Positions 1 to 8,802 of a stretch of 63,205 bases of DNA are shown piece after piece. Both the position numbers and the translations under genes were made by a program. Each line of letters opens with the position of its first letter. The first letter of the stretch is position 1. A model generated the notes under the pieces. It was given only the letters and a program-made list of their open reading frames with translations. It was not told the DNA's origin and did not search any database. Source of the stretch: Streptomyces jeddahensis (GTDB taxonomy: Bacteria; Actinomycetota; Actinomycetes; Streptomycetales; Streptomycetaceae); the NCBI RefSeq assembly GCF_001642995.1, contig NZ_LOHS01000067.1, positions 1 to 63,205 on the forward strand, in the 5' to 3' direction.

Positions 1-151
1 CTGCTGCGTCATCACCTACCGACGCGTCCAGGCATTGTGTTAGCTCCTCTAAGTGCGGCCCTCACCAGCGGAATTCAGATCTGTGCAAGGTCTCTTCCAG
101 GCTCATTGAGCAGCGTAGGTCCGTCGCACCGATCGATCTGAAGGGAACGCT

Positions 152-544
152 ATGCGCCGCATCGCCTCGGCCGGATCTGCCCTGGCCATCACTGCAACGG
201 CACTCGTCGGACTGGGGGCCGCTGCTCCAACTGCCAGCGCGGCTGACGCCTGCTATGGCGGGGCGGGTTCCTACGACGTCCAGGGCTACTATGCGCCTGA
301 GGGACGCGACTGGTACTTCAAGACGTCGACGAATTGCCGCGACATCAACGTCAAGGTTGACACGTCCCAGTCGATCCAGGTGTGCTTCTACAAGCGGACG
401 GACTACACCCTGATCAACTGCAACGGCTACAAGTGGGTCGAGGCAGGACAGTGGAAGGTGCTCGCCTTCAACGTTCAGGATAACCAGATCTACAAGCTGA
501 ACTTCCCCATTGGGTACCGTCACACCGGTGTGGTGGCTGACTGA
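152..544 (+). CDS. small secreted protein of unknown function
   Basis: A 130-residue exported protein. Residues 1-30 form a signal peptide: basic MRR start, hydrophobic core, and an Ala-rich end with a likely cleavage at TASA-AD. The mature part of about 100 residues is rich in Tyr/Trp and holds three Cys, suggesting a small disulfide-stabilised extracellular domain. The ATG follows a purine-rich GAAGGGAA site. A strong hairpin lies just after the stop, so it is probably monocistronic. I do not recognise the family. Confidence 0.8.
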   Translation: MRRIASAGSALAITATALVGLGAAAPTASAADACYGGAGSYDVQGYYAPEGRDWYFKTSTNCRDINVKVDTSQSIQVCFYKRTDYTLINCNGYKWVEAGQWKVLAFNVQDNQIYKLNFPIGYRHTGVVAD

Positions 545-558
545 GTCACCACACCAGT

Positions 559-596
559 GCGCTAGGCGACCTCGGATAGCCGAGGCCGCCTAGCGC
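559..596. terminator. strong hairpin terminator after the secreted protein gene
   Basis: Two 17-base arms (559-575 and 580-596) pair with a single mismatch around a 4-base loop, starting 15 bases after the stop at 544. There is no U-tract, which is usual for Streptomyces terminators. Confidence 0.8.
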
Positions 597-812
597 GGCA
601 TCTCCGGTCGGGCGGCGACGGGTCGGGCCTCGGCGTAGCCGCGAATCCACGCGGTACGCAGGAGCGAGGTGCGCGGGTAGGGGCAGGCGGTCGGCGGCTC
701 ACCGTTGCGACCTGCCTCGCGGCCGGCGGTGGTGGCCCGGGTGATGTCCTCGCGCGTGCCCATGGCGCCCCCTTACCTCTTGTTCTGCTGGTCGGATTCA
801 TTGAGCACTGTG

Positions 813-846
813 GCATCGTGAAGTTGCAGGTCATGGGTCTGGTGTG
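813..846. repeat. left terminal inverted repeat of the IS
   Basis: 34 bases beginning GCATCGTGAAGTTGCAG. The reverse complement of 2388-2421 differs at three positions. Confidence 0.75.
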
Positions 847-966
847 AGTCGTCTTCGGTCTACTCGCGCTGGTTGCAGGCGGCAGTCTGGGGCGTAGATC
901 GTCTGGCAGGTGCGGGTTTACGGTTTCTCACCCGCGGTCTCGGATTGCGCTCGTACGCTCCGGCGC

Positions 967-1424
967 ATGGTGGACCCCGAGGTGCAGGAGCGGATCACCG
1001 CGCGACGCGCGGAGCTGGACGAACTCGAAGAGCAGCTGGTCAAGCAGCTGTCCGAGGTGCGGGCCGAGCGGGACGAGCTCGCTGTGGCCGTGCGGGTGTG
1101 GCAGCGGATGAGCGAGCAGCTCGCCGACGAGCGGGCGCAGGCCGGGTCGCCGGTGGTGCAGGTGGCGGGTCGTGCGGTGCGGCTGGTCCCGGACCGGGCG
1201 CCGGGGGTGGACGAGTCCGTACTGCCGGCGGACTACCAGCGCATTCTGGCCGCGGTGCGGCAGGCTGGCGGGCCCGTCGCCACCCGGCAGATCGGTGAGG
1301 TGCTGGGGTCGTGGACATGGGGGTGCGGGGCAAGCTGGAACCGCTGCGGGCGAAGTTGACCAAGCTGGCCGATCGCGGCTGGCTGCACAAGCGGCCCGAC
1401 GGGAAGTTCACCGTGCGCCCGTAG
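967..1424 (+). pseudogene. IS-associated helper/regulator ORF, frameshifted
   Basis: Reads from ATG 967 through a charged coiled coil (residues 1-60, rich in RAELDELEEQL-type heptads) into a C-terminal winged-helix-like region. Near 1310 the frame is lost. Continuing one frame over gives the expected C-terminus (GVRGKLEPLRAKLTKLADRGW...) and a TAG at 1422-1424. A single missing base explains the break. Small proteins of this type recur beside transposases in Streptomyces; their role is unclear. The ORF lies inside the IS inverted repeats. Another member of the type is represented by the fragment at 3362-3510. Confidence 0.65.
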
Positions 1425-1485
1425 CCGTCGGACTCGACAGGACTGCAGCGTAACCAGCGGGCCCTCGGCGGCAGTTGAGCTTGGC

Positions 1486-2328
1486 GTGAAGAAGAACAAC
1501 GAAACCGTCGAGGGCCCTGCCGGCCTTGTCTACACCGCCCGCCTGCCGCTGTCGAGCGCCGCCTTGAACTACCTCGCCGACCTGATACGCGGCCACTGCA
1601 AGAAGATCCGCTCGCCGTGGCGGGCACTGCCCGCCGGGAAGATCGCCGGCATCGTGCTGGCGGTGCTGCGCTGTGACCAGCGGCCCGGCGACCTGGCCGG
1701 CGGCAACAACATCCACCGAGACCACCGTGGGCCGCTGGGTGCGGGAAGTCGTCGGCCTGCTGGCCGCCTGCGCCCCCAGGCTGGATCGCGCGCTGAAGAA
1801 GATCGCCCGAACGGGCGGCGGCGTCGTACTGCTGGACGGCTCCTTGATACGCACCCGGCGCCGCACCGGCACGGCGAACCGGAAGAATTACTCCGGCAAG
1901 AGCAAATGCCACGGACTACTCGTGATCGCACTCACCGACGACCGCGGCCGACTGCTCTGGGTCTCCGCCGCCCGACCCGGACGCACCTCGGAGATCACCG
2001 CCTGCCGGCACGACAAACTCAGAGCCCACTTGCGGGCGGTCGGCCTCGGCGCGATCGCCGACCTGGGGTTTGTCGGCCTCGACGACACCGACGATCCGGA
2101 GCAGACCCGGCGGTGATCACCGGTTACAAGGCCGCCCGGAACCGCCCGCTCACCCGCGGCCAGAAACTGTCCAACACGGCGCTGGCCGCGGTCCGGGCGC
2201 CGGTCGAGCACGGCTTCGCGCACCTGAAGAACTGGCGCGTGCTGGGCAAGGTACGCACCGACCCGAAGTGGGCGACCACGCTGGTCAGGGCCCTGCTGGT
2301 CTTGACGAACCGCGAAGTCTCCCGCTGA
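1486..2328 (+). pseudogene. IS5-superfamily DDE transposase, two frameshifts
   Basis: The GTG start at 1486 opens a transposase whose N-terminal part is in frame 1. Near 1710 the reading moves to a second frame that carries the catalytic-core text (VVLLDGSLIRT, then GKSKCHGLLVIALTDDRG). Near 2105 it returns to frame 1 for the end (HGFAHLKNWRVLGKVR, then stop). Assembled, it is a full-length transposase of about 280 residues. The first DDE aspartate is probably the D of LLDGSLIR and the glutamate that of VEHGFAHLKNW. Two independent indels make an active copy unlikely unless they are sequencing errors. Confidence 0.75.
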
Positions 2329-2387
2329 CCGATGATCTACACCGAAGTCATGCGCCCGTGACCAGCCCGAGCACACCGGAAGCCGCG

Positions 2388-2421
2388 CACACCAGATCCG
2401 TGAGCTGCAACTTCACGATGC
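2388..2421. repeat. right terminal inverted repeat of the IS
   Basis: Inverted partner of 813-846, 31 of 34 positions matching. Confidence 0.75.
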
Positions 2422-2525
2422 ACACCCCTCTCTCCTCCGGAAGCGCGTCCTGCTCACCGCCCTTACCCGATGCCCTAGTGAATCGGGCCTGTCGGTGTCG
2501 GTGGGCTGCCGTATGGTCCGGCCCC

Positions 2526-3185
2526 ATGACGACGACGCTAATGACATACGCAGGACCAGGCGAGCCCGATGCACTGGTCACGCGCACAGGGGGAACACCA
2601 CTGGCCCCTGCAGGGACGACATGGCCAAGTTGCGCGACGTGCAACGGGCCGATGCAGTTCCTGGCACAGATCATCCTGGATGGCCAGGGCCGCCCGATCG
2701 ACCAACGCCGCACACAGGCCGGCCTCGTCATGGCGATATTCATGTGCCAGAACGATCCCGGCATGTGCGACGAGTGGAGCCCGACATCCGGCGGTAACAA
2801 GGCCCTGCTGTTCCCCTCTGACGGGCTGCAGCCGATGCCCGCACCCGAGCCGGACGAAGACGAGGGCGTTCTCCACCTCGGGGCCGTCAACGCCGTGACC
2901 CTGGTGTCCTTGCCTTCCGCCGACTACGGCAGCGCACGCGAGGAGTGGGGCAGCCGCAGCGGAAACGACCTGGGGAATGTCCTGGGACAGCTCGGCGGAC
3001 AGCCCGATTGGCTTCAGGACGACGAGACACCGACATGCCCAACCTGTACCCAGCCGATGGACCTGGTGGCGCAGTTCGAGGAGGGACCGGACCACGCTAC
3101 GGCCATGAACTTCGGCGGCTGCGGCACGGCGTTCGCCTTCGCCTGTGGGCCCTGCACCCGGGCTGCCTTCCTGTGGCAGTGCTGA
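2526..3185 (+). CDS. Cys-rich DUF1963-like protein
   Basis: A 219-residue cytoplasmic protein with no signal peptide. It has four CxxC-like or paired-Cys sites: CATC near residue 38, CQNDPGMC near 77, CPTC near 170 and CGPC near residue 208. This could be a zinc-binding fold. The acidic linker (PEPDEDEG) and the order of motifs resemble DUF1963/YwqG-like proteins common in Streptomyces, whose function is unknown. It lies just outside the IS right end, in the same direction. Confidence 0.7.
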   Translation: MTTTLMTYAGPGEPDALVTRTGGTPLAPAGTTWPSCATCNGPMQFLAQIILDGQGRPIDQRRTQAGLVMAIFMCQNDPGMCDEWSPTSGGNKALLFPSDGLQPMPAPEPDEDEGVLHLGAVNAVTLVSLPSADYGSAREEWGSRSGNDLGNVLGQLGGQPDWLQDDETPTCPTCTQPMDLVAQFEEGPDHATAMNFGGCGTAFAFACGPCTRAAFLWQC

Positions 3186-3361
3186 TCGGCGGCAGAGGAG
3201 CCGCGCCGACGAACTCATCCGCTGGCAGAAGCGCCTCCCTCACGAACCTCGTGATCAGCGGCGACGCTCACGGAATGTGTGCCTGCTCCCAGGTTCCGCC
3301 AACAAAACCATTTCGCCGTGGGTCCTGGGCGAGTTGCCCTGATCAGGGGCCTCCCGGTGGG

Positions 3362-3510
3362 CTATGGCCGGGGCTGGGTGAACAAGCCTGGTGCGGTCTC
3401 GGTAAGTGTGCCGCGGACGACGAGACGCTTGAGTTTGGATCGCATGCCCTCGATGTTCTTCGGCTGGAAGCCGAGGTCCAGTGCCTCGCACAGGCCGGCG
3501 GGGCACGCAC
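3362..3510 (-). pseudogene. C-terminal fragment of an IS-associated helper protein
   Basis: On the minus strand one frame reads LCEALDLGFQPKNIEGMRSK and on to a TAG at 3362-3364. This is the C-terminal winged-helix-like end of the small proteins that accompany Streptomyces transposases, similar in type to 967-1424. No start or N-terminal coiled coil is present, so it is a truncated remnant. Confidence 0.5.
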
Positions 3511-3670
3511 CACCGGCGGCTGAACCGCCCCACAGCGCCCCGGCCGGCTCACTCAGCGGCCGGGCGCTGCTCGCCCTTGGGCGTCACCTGCTGCTGACTG
3601 TGCCGTCCCGATCAGGTGAAGCCTCGGCCGAGCCCGAACCGTCCGCCGGCTGGGCGGCATCCTCGCAGGC

Positions 3671-3901
3671 ATGACCGCCAACCACTGCCACCCGCATCAG
3701 CCCGGACTCGTCAGCCTCACCATTGAGGGCGCCGATGAGAAGACTGTCCTGGACTTCGCGTACGCCCCGGCGCTCTGCCACAACGTCAGCGGCCCCGGGG
3801 AACCCCGACCGGTCCCCGGCCGCCCCGGCGTCAACGTCCAGGTGTACGGCCACCTTGAGCCCGCCGCAGAACTCGACGGTGCCAGTGTCGGCACCGGCTG
3901 A
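3671..3901 (+). CDS. DUF6207 family protein
   Basis: A 76-residue protein. The core HQPGLVSLTIEGADEKT, followed by a GRPGVNVQVYGHLEP segment, matches the arrangement I know for DUF6207, a small Streptomyces family of unknown function usually found singly. There are no membrane segments. The start codon follows a weak GCAGG site. Confidence 0.6.
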   Translation: MTANHCHPHQPGLVSLTIEGADEKTVLDFAYAPALCHNVSGPGEPRPVPGRPGVNVQVYGHLEPAAELDGASVGTG

Positions 3902-3986
3902 CCCACCTGCCCCACCCGTGCGCACGGACGGCTGACCTGCTGTCCGGGGTGGCGCCCGTTGTCAGTGCCCCTGCGACGGTGGATGC

Positions 3987-4311
3987 ATGGCCACCACCGT
4001 GGAAGCCGCACCAGACGACCTGGTCGCGGCGCTGCGACTTCCGGTGTGGAACACGCTGTCCGAGCGCGCCGACGCGATCCGCCGAGCCCTGCCGCCGCGC
4101 CCCGAGACGCCCCAAGGCCGCTTCGAGTGGCTGCGGTCCCTCAGCCCCGAGCAGGCCCGCCGCGCGGCCTCCTGGACCGCCTGGACGCCCTCTGCGGGCA
4201 CATCGCAGGCCTGAGGGCTTCAACCCGCAGCTCACCAAGCTCATCGCCCACTACCGGGCAGCGCGCGACCGTAGCCTTAGTCGCGGTGGTCCCTACCGTG
4301 CGCGCGCATGA
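3987..4311 (+). pseudogene. hypothetical small protein, probably frameshifted
   Basis: From ATG 3987 the text is protein-like (DDLVAALRLPVWNTLSERAD... RFEWLRSLSPEQARRAA). After about 4175 this frame becomes low-quality and stops at 4214, while other frames supply coding-like text (RLDALCGHIAG, then FNPQLTKLIAHYRAARDRS). Two small indels would rebuild a protein of about 100 residues. Family not recognised. Confidence 0.35.
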
Positions 4312-4431
4312 CCCGGTACTCGCGCCGTCTCTCAGCTGGTTCTTTAACCTCCGCGCTGGCCACCCACGCGAACCTCGGGCACAGACAAAAGCTGTGGCCT
4401 AGGTTGTCGGCTGCTCGGTACGGTCGCGGCC

Positions 4432-4566
4432 ATGGCGATCGTGGAGGCTCCGGGATGGATGGTTCGCCGTGCGGGCAAGGGCGACCCGGCTGGGCTCGTG
4501 CGGCTTGCGCGACGGACAGCGTCCGTTGCTGATGAACCGGCGCTGACCAAGCGACTCCACGGGTGA
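4432..4566 (+). pseudogene. short ORF, possible N-terminal stub of a GNAT acetyltransferase
   Basis: 44 codons reading MAIVEAPGWMVRRAGKGDPA and onward. The VRRA-(x)n-D-xx-LVRLAR pattern is like the first strand and helix of GNAT N-acetyltransferases, but nothing of the acetyl-CoA site follows. The stop at 4564-4566 lies 11 bases before the MFS start, so it could also be a leader peptide for that gene. Confidence 0.35.
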
Positions 4567-4577
4567 GGAGAGCATCC

Positions 4578-6041
4578 GTGTCCAGCGTCCCCGCGGCCCG
4601 CAAGAGCGGACGAGCCTGGCCCCTGCTGCTCGTCCTGTGCGGCACCATCTTCCTCGAGGGCAGCGACGTCGCCATGCTGGCCGTTGCCGTCCCCACCATT
4701 CGCGCCGACCTCGGCCTGACCACGAGCACTGCGGCGTGGGTGATGAGTGGCTACGTGCTCGGCTACGCCGGTTTCACCCTGCTCGGCGGCCGCGCCGCCG
4801 ATCTGCTGGGCAGGCGGCGGATGTTCCTCACCTGGCTGGGCGTCTTCCTGGTCTTCTCCATGCTGGGCGGCTTCGCGATCGACGGCTGGATGCTGGTCGT
4901 GGCCCGGTTCATCACCGGCGTGGCGGCGGCCTTCATGACCCCCGCCGCCATGTCGATCATCACCACCTCGTATCCGGAGGGGCCGCAGCGCGACAAGGCC
5001 CTGCTGGTCTTCGCCGGCGTCGGCGCCGGCGGCTTCTCGCTGGGCCTCGTCATCGGCGGGCTGCTGACCGAACTCGGCTGGCGCTGGGTGTTCTTCGCCC
5101 CGGCGTTCTTGGCCGGCGCCATCCTGCTCGCGGCGCTCAGGCTGCTGCCGGCCGAGGCCCGCCCCGAGCCCGCACAGCACGGCTACGACCTGGCCGGCGC
5201 GGCCAGCGCCGCCGCCGCGATGCTGCTGCTCGCCTACGGCATCGTCCGCCTCGAGCACCGCGGCGAAGGGCTCGGGCTGACCCTCGGCGCGCTCGCCGCC
5301 GGGCTGGCGCTGGTGGCGGCGTTCATCGTGATCGAACGACGCGCCAAAGCGCCGCTCGTCCGGCTGGGGATCTTCCGCAAGGCCGCGATGGTGCGGGCCG
5401 ACCTCGCCGCGCTGCTCTTTCTGGGCCGGTTCTTCGGCTTCCAGTTCATCGTCACGCTCTACCTGCAGGAGCTGCGCGGCTGGTCCTCCCTGCAGGCCGC
5501 GATCGCGCTGATCGCCATGGGCTGCGACGCCGTGCTGGCGCCCACCCTCACCCCGCGCCTGGTGAACCGCTACGGCAACAGCCGGGTGATCTTCGGCGGC
5601 TTCCTGCTGGCGATCGCGGCCTACGGGCTCTTCCTGCCGGTCGAGATGGACTGGTCATACGCGGCGATGTTCCCGAGCCTGATCATCGCGGGCACCGCCT
5701 TCGCCCTCGCCTATGGTCCGCTCACCATCGCGGCGACCGACAGCGTGGCCAAGGAGGAGCAGGGCCTGGCCGGGGGACTGCTGTACACGTTCACCCAGTT
5801 CGGCTCGGCGGTCGGGATCTCCGCGGTGATCGCGGTGTACGGGATCGCCTCAGCCGACGCCGACGGCTCACCAGGCGCGGTGCTGGACGCCTACCGCACC
5901 GCGCTCGTCGTCCCGGTTGTCATGGTGCTGCTGGGGGCGGCGGTCTCCGCCTTCGGCCTGCGCAGCGCCAGGCCCGTCGGCCAGCGGAAAGGCGCGGCGC
6001 CCGCCGCCCGCGACGAGGCCAGCGACGGCGTTCCGGGGTGA
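4578..6041 (+). CDS. DHA2-type MFS drug exporter, 14 membrane segments
   Basis: A 487-residue integral membrane protein predicted to export small molecules or drugs with the proton gradient. It shows the family's features: first helix with GTIFLEGSDVAMLAVAVP, motif A (GGRAADLLGRRRMF near residue 70), motif C-like glycine-rich helix 5 (GVGAGGFSLGLVIGG), and about 14 hydrophobic segments as in EmrB/QacA transporters. GTG 4578 is chosen because GAGGAG stands 8-12 bases before it; an upstream in-frame GTG at 4563 has no site. No regulator gene is adjacent. Confidence 0.85.
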   Translation: MSSVPAARKSGRAWPLLLVLCGTIFLEGSDVAMLAVAVPTIRADLGLTTSTAAWVMSGYVLGYAGFTLLGGRAADLLGRRRMFLTWLGVFLVFSMLGGFAIDGWMLVVARFITGVAAAFMTPAAMSIITTSYPEGPQRDKALLVFAGVGAGGFSLGLVIGGLLTELGWRWVFFAPAFLAGAILLAALRLLPAEARPEPAQHGYDLAGAASAAAAMLLLAYGIVRLEHRGEGLGLTLGALAAGLALVAAFIVIERRAKAPLVRLGIFRKAAMVRADLAALLFLGRFFGFQFIVTLYLQELRGWSSLQAAIALIAMGCDAVLAPTLTPRLVNRYGNSRVIFGGFLLAIAAYGLFLPVEMDWSYAAMFPSLIIAGTAFALAYGPLTIAATDSVAKEEQGLAGGLLYTFTQFGSAVGISAVIAVYGIASADADGSPGAVLDAYRTALVVPVVMVLLGAAVSAFGLRSARPVGQRKGAAPAARDEASDGVPG

Positions 6042-6214
6042 GGCCGACTGCGCCCGCCACGGCAGAGTCGTCGTGGGGAGCCGGGCGGCGAAGCGTTTCG
6101 AGCCACGAGACGACAGCCCTCTGATAGCCACACCCAGCTCCCCTGGGCGCCCTCACCTTACGAGTGGGAGGACCAACCCGATCAAGAACGTAGAGCCCTC
6201 TGAACGCGGCCTAG

Positions 6215-6580
6215 ACTCCAGCCGAGTTCAGCACCGTCCTCAACGCCCTGCTGGACGCAGTCGAACCATTACTCAACGAGGTCATCGAGCACCTCGCCGC
6301 CAGCGCCCAGTGGAAGGGCCACAACCGCGACGCCGAACCCGAGTCCCCGCCCTGGCTGCGCGGCGCCGCCAGCAGAATCGCCTCCGCGCTGGCCATTGGT
6401 GCCGACGCGGACCTGAAGATCCTCGGCGCGCACTACGACCCGTGCCCGGGCCTCGACGCGCTCACCAAGCAGGAACGAGGAAACGCCGGCAGTGGCACCA
6501 CCCCGCCGGAACCGACGCTCTCGGAGTCACCCGGTGGCACGGCCCCGGCAGAACGTCGGCAGGGGCCTCAGGATGTGGGC
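6215..6580 (+). pseudogene. N-terminally truncated hypothetical protein
   Basis: After a TAG at 6212-6214 the frame reads coding-like text for about 120 codons (LNALLDAVEPLLNEVIEHLA..., SALAIGADADLKILGAHYDP). There is no ATG, GTG or TTG that could start it. It runs into the 3' end of the convergent gene at 6568. I take it as the tail of a lost gene. Function unknown. Confidence 0.35.
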
Positions 6581-7185
6581 TCGTCCAGGTGCGGCTCCAG
6601 CCGCACCTCGGTCACGCTCACGCCCTCCGGAGCGCCGAACGCCTCAACCATCACGCCGTTGTCGATGTCGGTGACCTCCAGAGCCAAATGCTCGGCCCCC
6701 ACGCGCAGATCGAGCCTTGCCACGGGCTCGCCCGAGAAGTCCGGCATGCGGTGGATCCGCGCCGCCGGGTAGTTCAGGCTCGTCAGCTTGTCCCGTATCT
6801 CCCCATACGTGGCCGTGTCCGTCCCCGACAACGCCCTGCTGATGCGCAGTTGGTGCCTCTGGGCGGCACACTCCTCTGTCGCGGTCAGCGGCACCGGGCC
6901 GACCAGGACAGGCAGGGTGGAGTCGGGGGTCGGCTCCGCTGCCGTGGTGTCGGCCACGGAGGCCGATGCCACGTCATCGACGCCGCTGGAGACATCCGGG
7001 GCACAGCTCTGCGAGATGAGGTCCGCCATCTCGAGGAACCGCGCCTCCGCGTCGTCGTCGCTCGCCGCGACGGTGCTGACCATGGAGGCCTGATTGGCGG
7101 TGGCCTTCTGCGCGCCGAAGCCGGCCAGGACGACGCCGCCGAGCGCGGCCGCCAGCAAGAACTTCGGGAGGAAAATCGATCGCAT
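6568..7185 (-). CDS. secreted or membrane-anchored hypothetical protein
   Basis: A 205-residue protein. The start at 7185 gives a clean signal segment (MRSIFLPKFLLAAALGGVVL). An upstream ATG at 7221 would add 12 residues before it. The mature part has an Ala/Thr/Asp-rich linker and a folded C-terminal part (LRISRALSGTDTATYGEIRD, then the end). I do not recognise the family. No Cys-based lipobox is present. Confidence 0.6.
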   Translation of the reverse strand: MRSIFLPKFLLAAALGGVVLAGFGAQKATANQASMVSTVAASDDDAEARFLEMADLISQSCAPDVSSGVDDVASASVADTTAAEPTPDSTLPVLVGPVPLTATEECAAQRHQLRISRALSGTDTATYGEIRDKLTSLNYPAARIHRMPDFSGEPVARLDLRVGAEHLALEVTDIDNGVMVEAFGAPEGVSVTEVRLEPHLDEPTS

Positions 7186-7447
7186 GTCCGTACCATGCAG
7201 GCTCCTGACCACCGCCCACATGAGTACCCGTACTCAACCCACCAGAGCATCAGCTCACCAGCGACCCTCAGTCCACCAGATTCGCCGCCGTCAGCAGCCG
7301 CGTCAGGTCCGTCCGCGAACGGACGTTGCAACTTCTGCTCGTCAGAGGGGCTTCCACCATCCTTCAGGACACGAACAGCGAGGCCGCACCGAGATCGACA
7401 CCGGCAGCCTCGACGGCTACTGCGCTTCGCAGCCGTCCCGGGCCCAC

Positions 7448-7816
7448 TCATGAACCGCCGTCTGAAAGGTTCAGATGGCGGCGGACGCGGTGGTGATGCG
7501 CTCGGTCAGCCGCCGTCTCGGTGACGACCTCCACCAGGTCGCCGAGCAGCGCGACAGGCGCCGTCACAGGCGTGACGAGCCGGTACCAGGCCGACCCTTC
7601 CGACAGCCAGTCGACTCCGAGGACCTGCTGCAGCACGATCTGCCCGTGCGTGGACAGCACCGCCCCCGGCCCCTCATATACGACGCTGGTCGGGGTCTGG
7701 CCCGGCTCTCCCGTCACCGGATCCAGCACGGGCTGCCCCGCGGTGCGGGAGATCCGCACCGTGTCGGTCAACTGCGCCTCAAGATCAATCTTGGCCTGCG
7801 TGAGATCCACCGACAC
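7448..7816 (-). CDS. DUF6093-type phage structural protein
   Basis: A 122-residue protein similar in layout to the neighbour at 7820-8260: a TVRISR...VLDPVTGEPG opening, a VVYEGPGAVLS strand pair, and a YRLVTPVTAPVALLGDLVEV section. This arrangement is typical of DUF6093, found with tail/connector genes of Streptomyces phages. The last 25 residues (after EVVTETAAD) look out of frame, so the C-terminus may be frameshifted. It begins 3 bases after the partner's stop, so the two form one transcription unit. Likely a prophage remnant. Confidence 0.6.
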   Translation of the reverse strand: MSVDLTQAKIDLEAQLTDTVRISRTAGQPVLDPVTGEPGQTPTSVVYEGPGAVLSTHGQIVLQQVLGVDWLSEGSAWYRLVTPVTAPVALLGDLVEVVTETAADRAHHHRVRRHLNLSDGGS

Positions 7817-7819
7817 GGT

Positions 7820-8260
7820 TCACTCCCCCGTGGACTGGGTCAGCTCGTCCAGCCATGTCGTGCGCACCACCGCGAGGGAGTTCGCATCCGAGATGTCCAG
7901 AACCCGCCACGTTCGGTTGAGCAGCCCAGGGTCCTGCGTGGCGACGGTGACGCGCACCTTGTCCTCCCGCGATGCCAGCGGCACGTCCAGCGGAGTTAGC
8001 AGCCGGTACCGGTTGCGGGTGTCGTCGGCGTACGCCTGCCCTTCCAAGGAAAGCACCAGGCCTGGCCCGCCAGCGGAGAAGATCGCCCCAGAGCCCTCAT
8101 AGACGATCGTCTCCGGGCCCTGCACGTACTCACCGGAGCCCGGGTCCAGGATCAGCGGTCCGGGACGGAAGATCTGGACAGTGTCCACAAGGATGCGGGT
8201 CTCGACGATCGGAGCGACAGCGGCAAGCGTAAGCCCCTCGGCGGGCGTCGGAGTGCTCAT
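7820..8260 (-). CDS. DUF6093-type phage structural protein
   Basis: A 146-residue protein starting at ATG 8260. It shares with its neighbour the TVQIFRPGPLILDPGSGEYV opening, IVYEGSGAIFS, and a YRLLTPLDVPLASREDKVRV core, then an intact ending (LLNRTWRVLDISDANSLAVV). The two are diverged tandem paralogues, as often seen in the head-to-tail region of actinophages. No other phage structural gene is present, so this is an isolated fragment. Confidence 0.65.
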   Translation of the reverse strand: MSTPTPAEGLTLAAVAPIVETRILVDTVQIFRPGPLILDPGSGEYVQGPETIVYEGSGAIFSAGGPGLVLSLEGQAYADDTRNRYRLLTPLDVPLASREDKVRVTVATQDPGLLNRTWRVLDISDANSLAVVRTTWLDELTQSTGE

Positions 8261-8311
8261 ACGTTCGAGCCTAGGCCGGTGTGCGGACAACTCCTCTGAC
8301 AGCAGGCAAGG

Positions 8312-8356
8312 TTGTCCTGTGACACCGAGCCTTGAGCCCGTGCCATCGAAGTTTGA
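8312..8356 (+). repeat. 45-bp inverted repeat, left copy
   Basis: Matches the reverse complement of 10220-10264 at 40 of 45 positions; shared core TTGTCCTGTGACACCGA. The pair frames a 1.95-kb segment holding the membrane protein gene 8803-9894. Confidence 0.7.
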
Positions 8357-8364
8357 TGGTGGCG

Positions 8365-8487
8365 TCAGCCGCGCACAGGGGTAGGCCATGTTTGGATGAA
8401 CCCGCCGCGTGCGGTGCTGGATGCAAATAGGTGGGCCCAGCTGAGCACTTCTGGCAGTTTGTCGACGGAGAGCAGTTCGACACTCAC
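8365..8487 (-). CDS. short hypothetical ORF
   Basis: 40 codons from GTG 8487 (VSVELLSVDKLPEVLSWAHL, then a less protein-like end). The GTG overlaps the stop of the upstream ORF as GTGA, the usual sign of translational coupling in Streptomyces. It may be the N-terminus of a longer gene broken near 8420. Function unknown. Confidence 0.35.
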   Translation of the reverse strand: MSVELLSVDKLPEVLSWAHLFASSTARGGFIQTWPTPVRG

Positions 8488-8585
8488 GACGCGTCCCTGA
8501 AGGCCTCCGGCACGAGGTGCAGTTCGTACGGCGCGGCCTTCACTATCTGCGGCTCGGTGCTGTAGCTGAACTCGCTCGTTGCCAC
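8484..8585 (-). CDS. very short hypothetical ORF
   Basis: 33 residues (VATSEFSYSTEPQIVKAAPY and onward) from GTG 8585 with a GGGAGG site about 13 bases upstream. It overlaps the next ORF by GTGA. The composition is protein-like, but I know no family for it. Adjacent to the left 45-bp repeat. Confidence 0.35.
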   Translation of the reverse strand: MATSEFSYSTEPQIVKAAPYELHLVPEAFRDAS

Positions 8586-8802
8586 GGGGGTGCCCTTGCC
8601 TCCCGCGCGGTCGCCCGGCCAAACCAGCGACGGTCGGGCAAAGGGTAGCCCGGCGAGTTTCACTCAGCGTCGGAGGCGCAACTTGCGCCAGGGTGCGTCG
8701 GCAACCAGCCATGCCGCCACAAACGGTCGACACACGCAACCACCTGTGCCACAACTTCGTTCATAACTCACTGAGTTGACGCACAGTGTGATGGAGGGAC
8801 AC

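Larger units (their letters stand above)
813..2421 (+). mobile_element. 1.6-kb insertion sequence, IS5-superfamily type, with a helper ORF
   Basis: Terminal inverted repeats at 813-846 and 2388-2421 match at 31 of 34 positions; weaker similarity continues inward. The unit holds a small coiled-coil/winged-helix-like ORF (967-1424) and a DDE transposase (1486-2328), both with frameshifts, so this copy looks dead. I see no clear target duplication. The stretch 597-812 before it shows no convincing gene. Confidence 0.75.

Noticed and set aside
562..834. A 90-codon minus-strand ORF beside the first terminator
   Set aside because: It starts inside the left IS repeat, ends in the hairpin arm region and is Arg/Pro-rich without motifs.
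5917..7524. A 535-codon plus-strand frame
   Set aside because: It starts inside the MFS gene, overlaps the minus-strand secreted protein, and is Arg/Pro/Gly-rich without domains.
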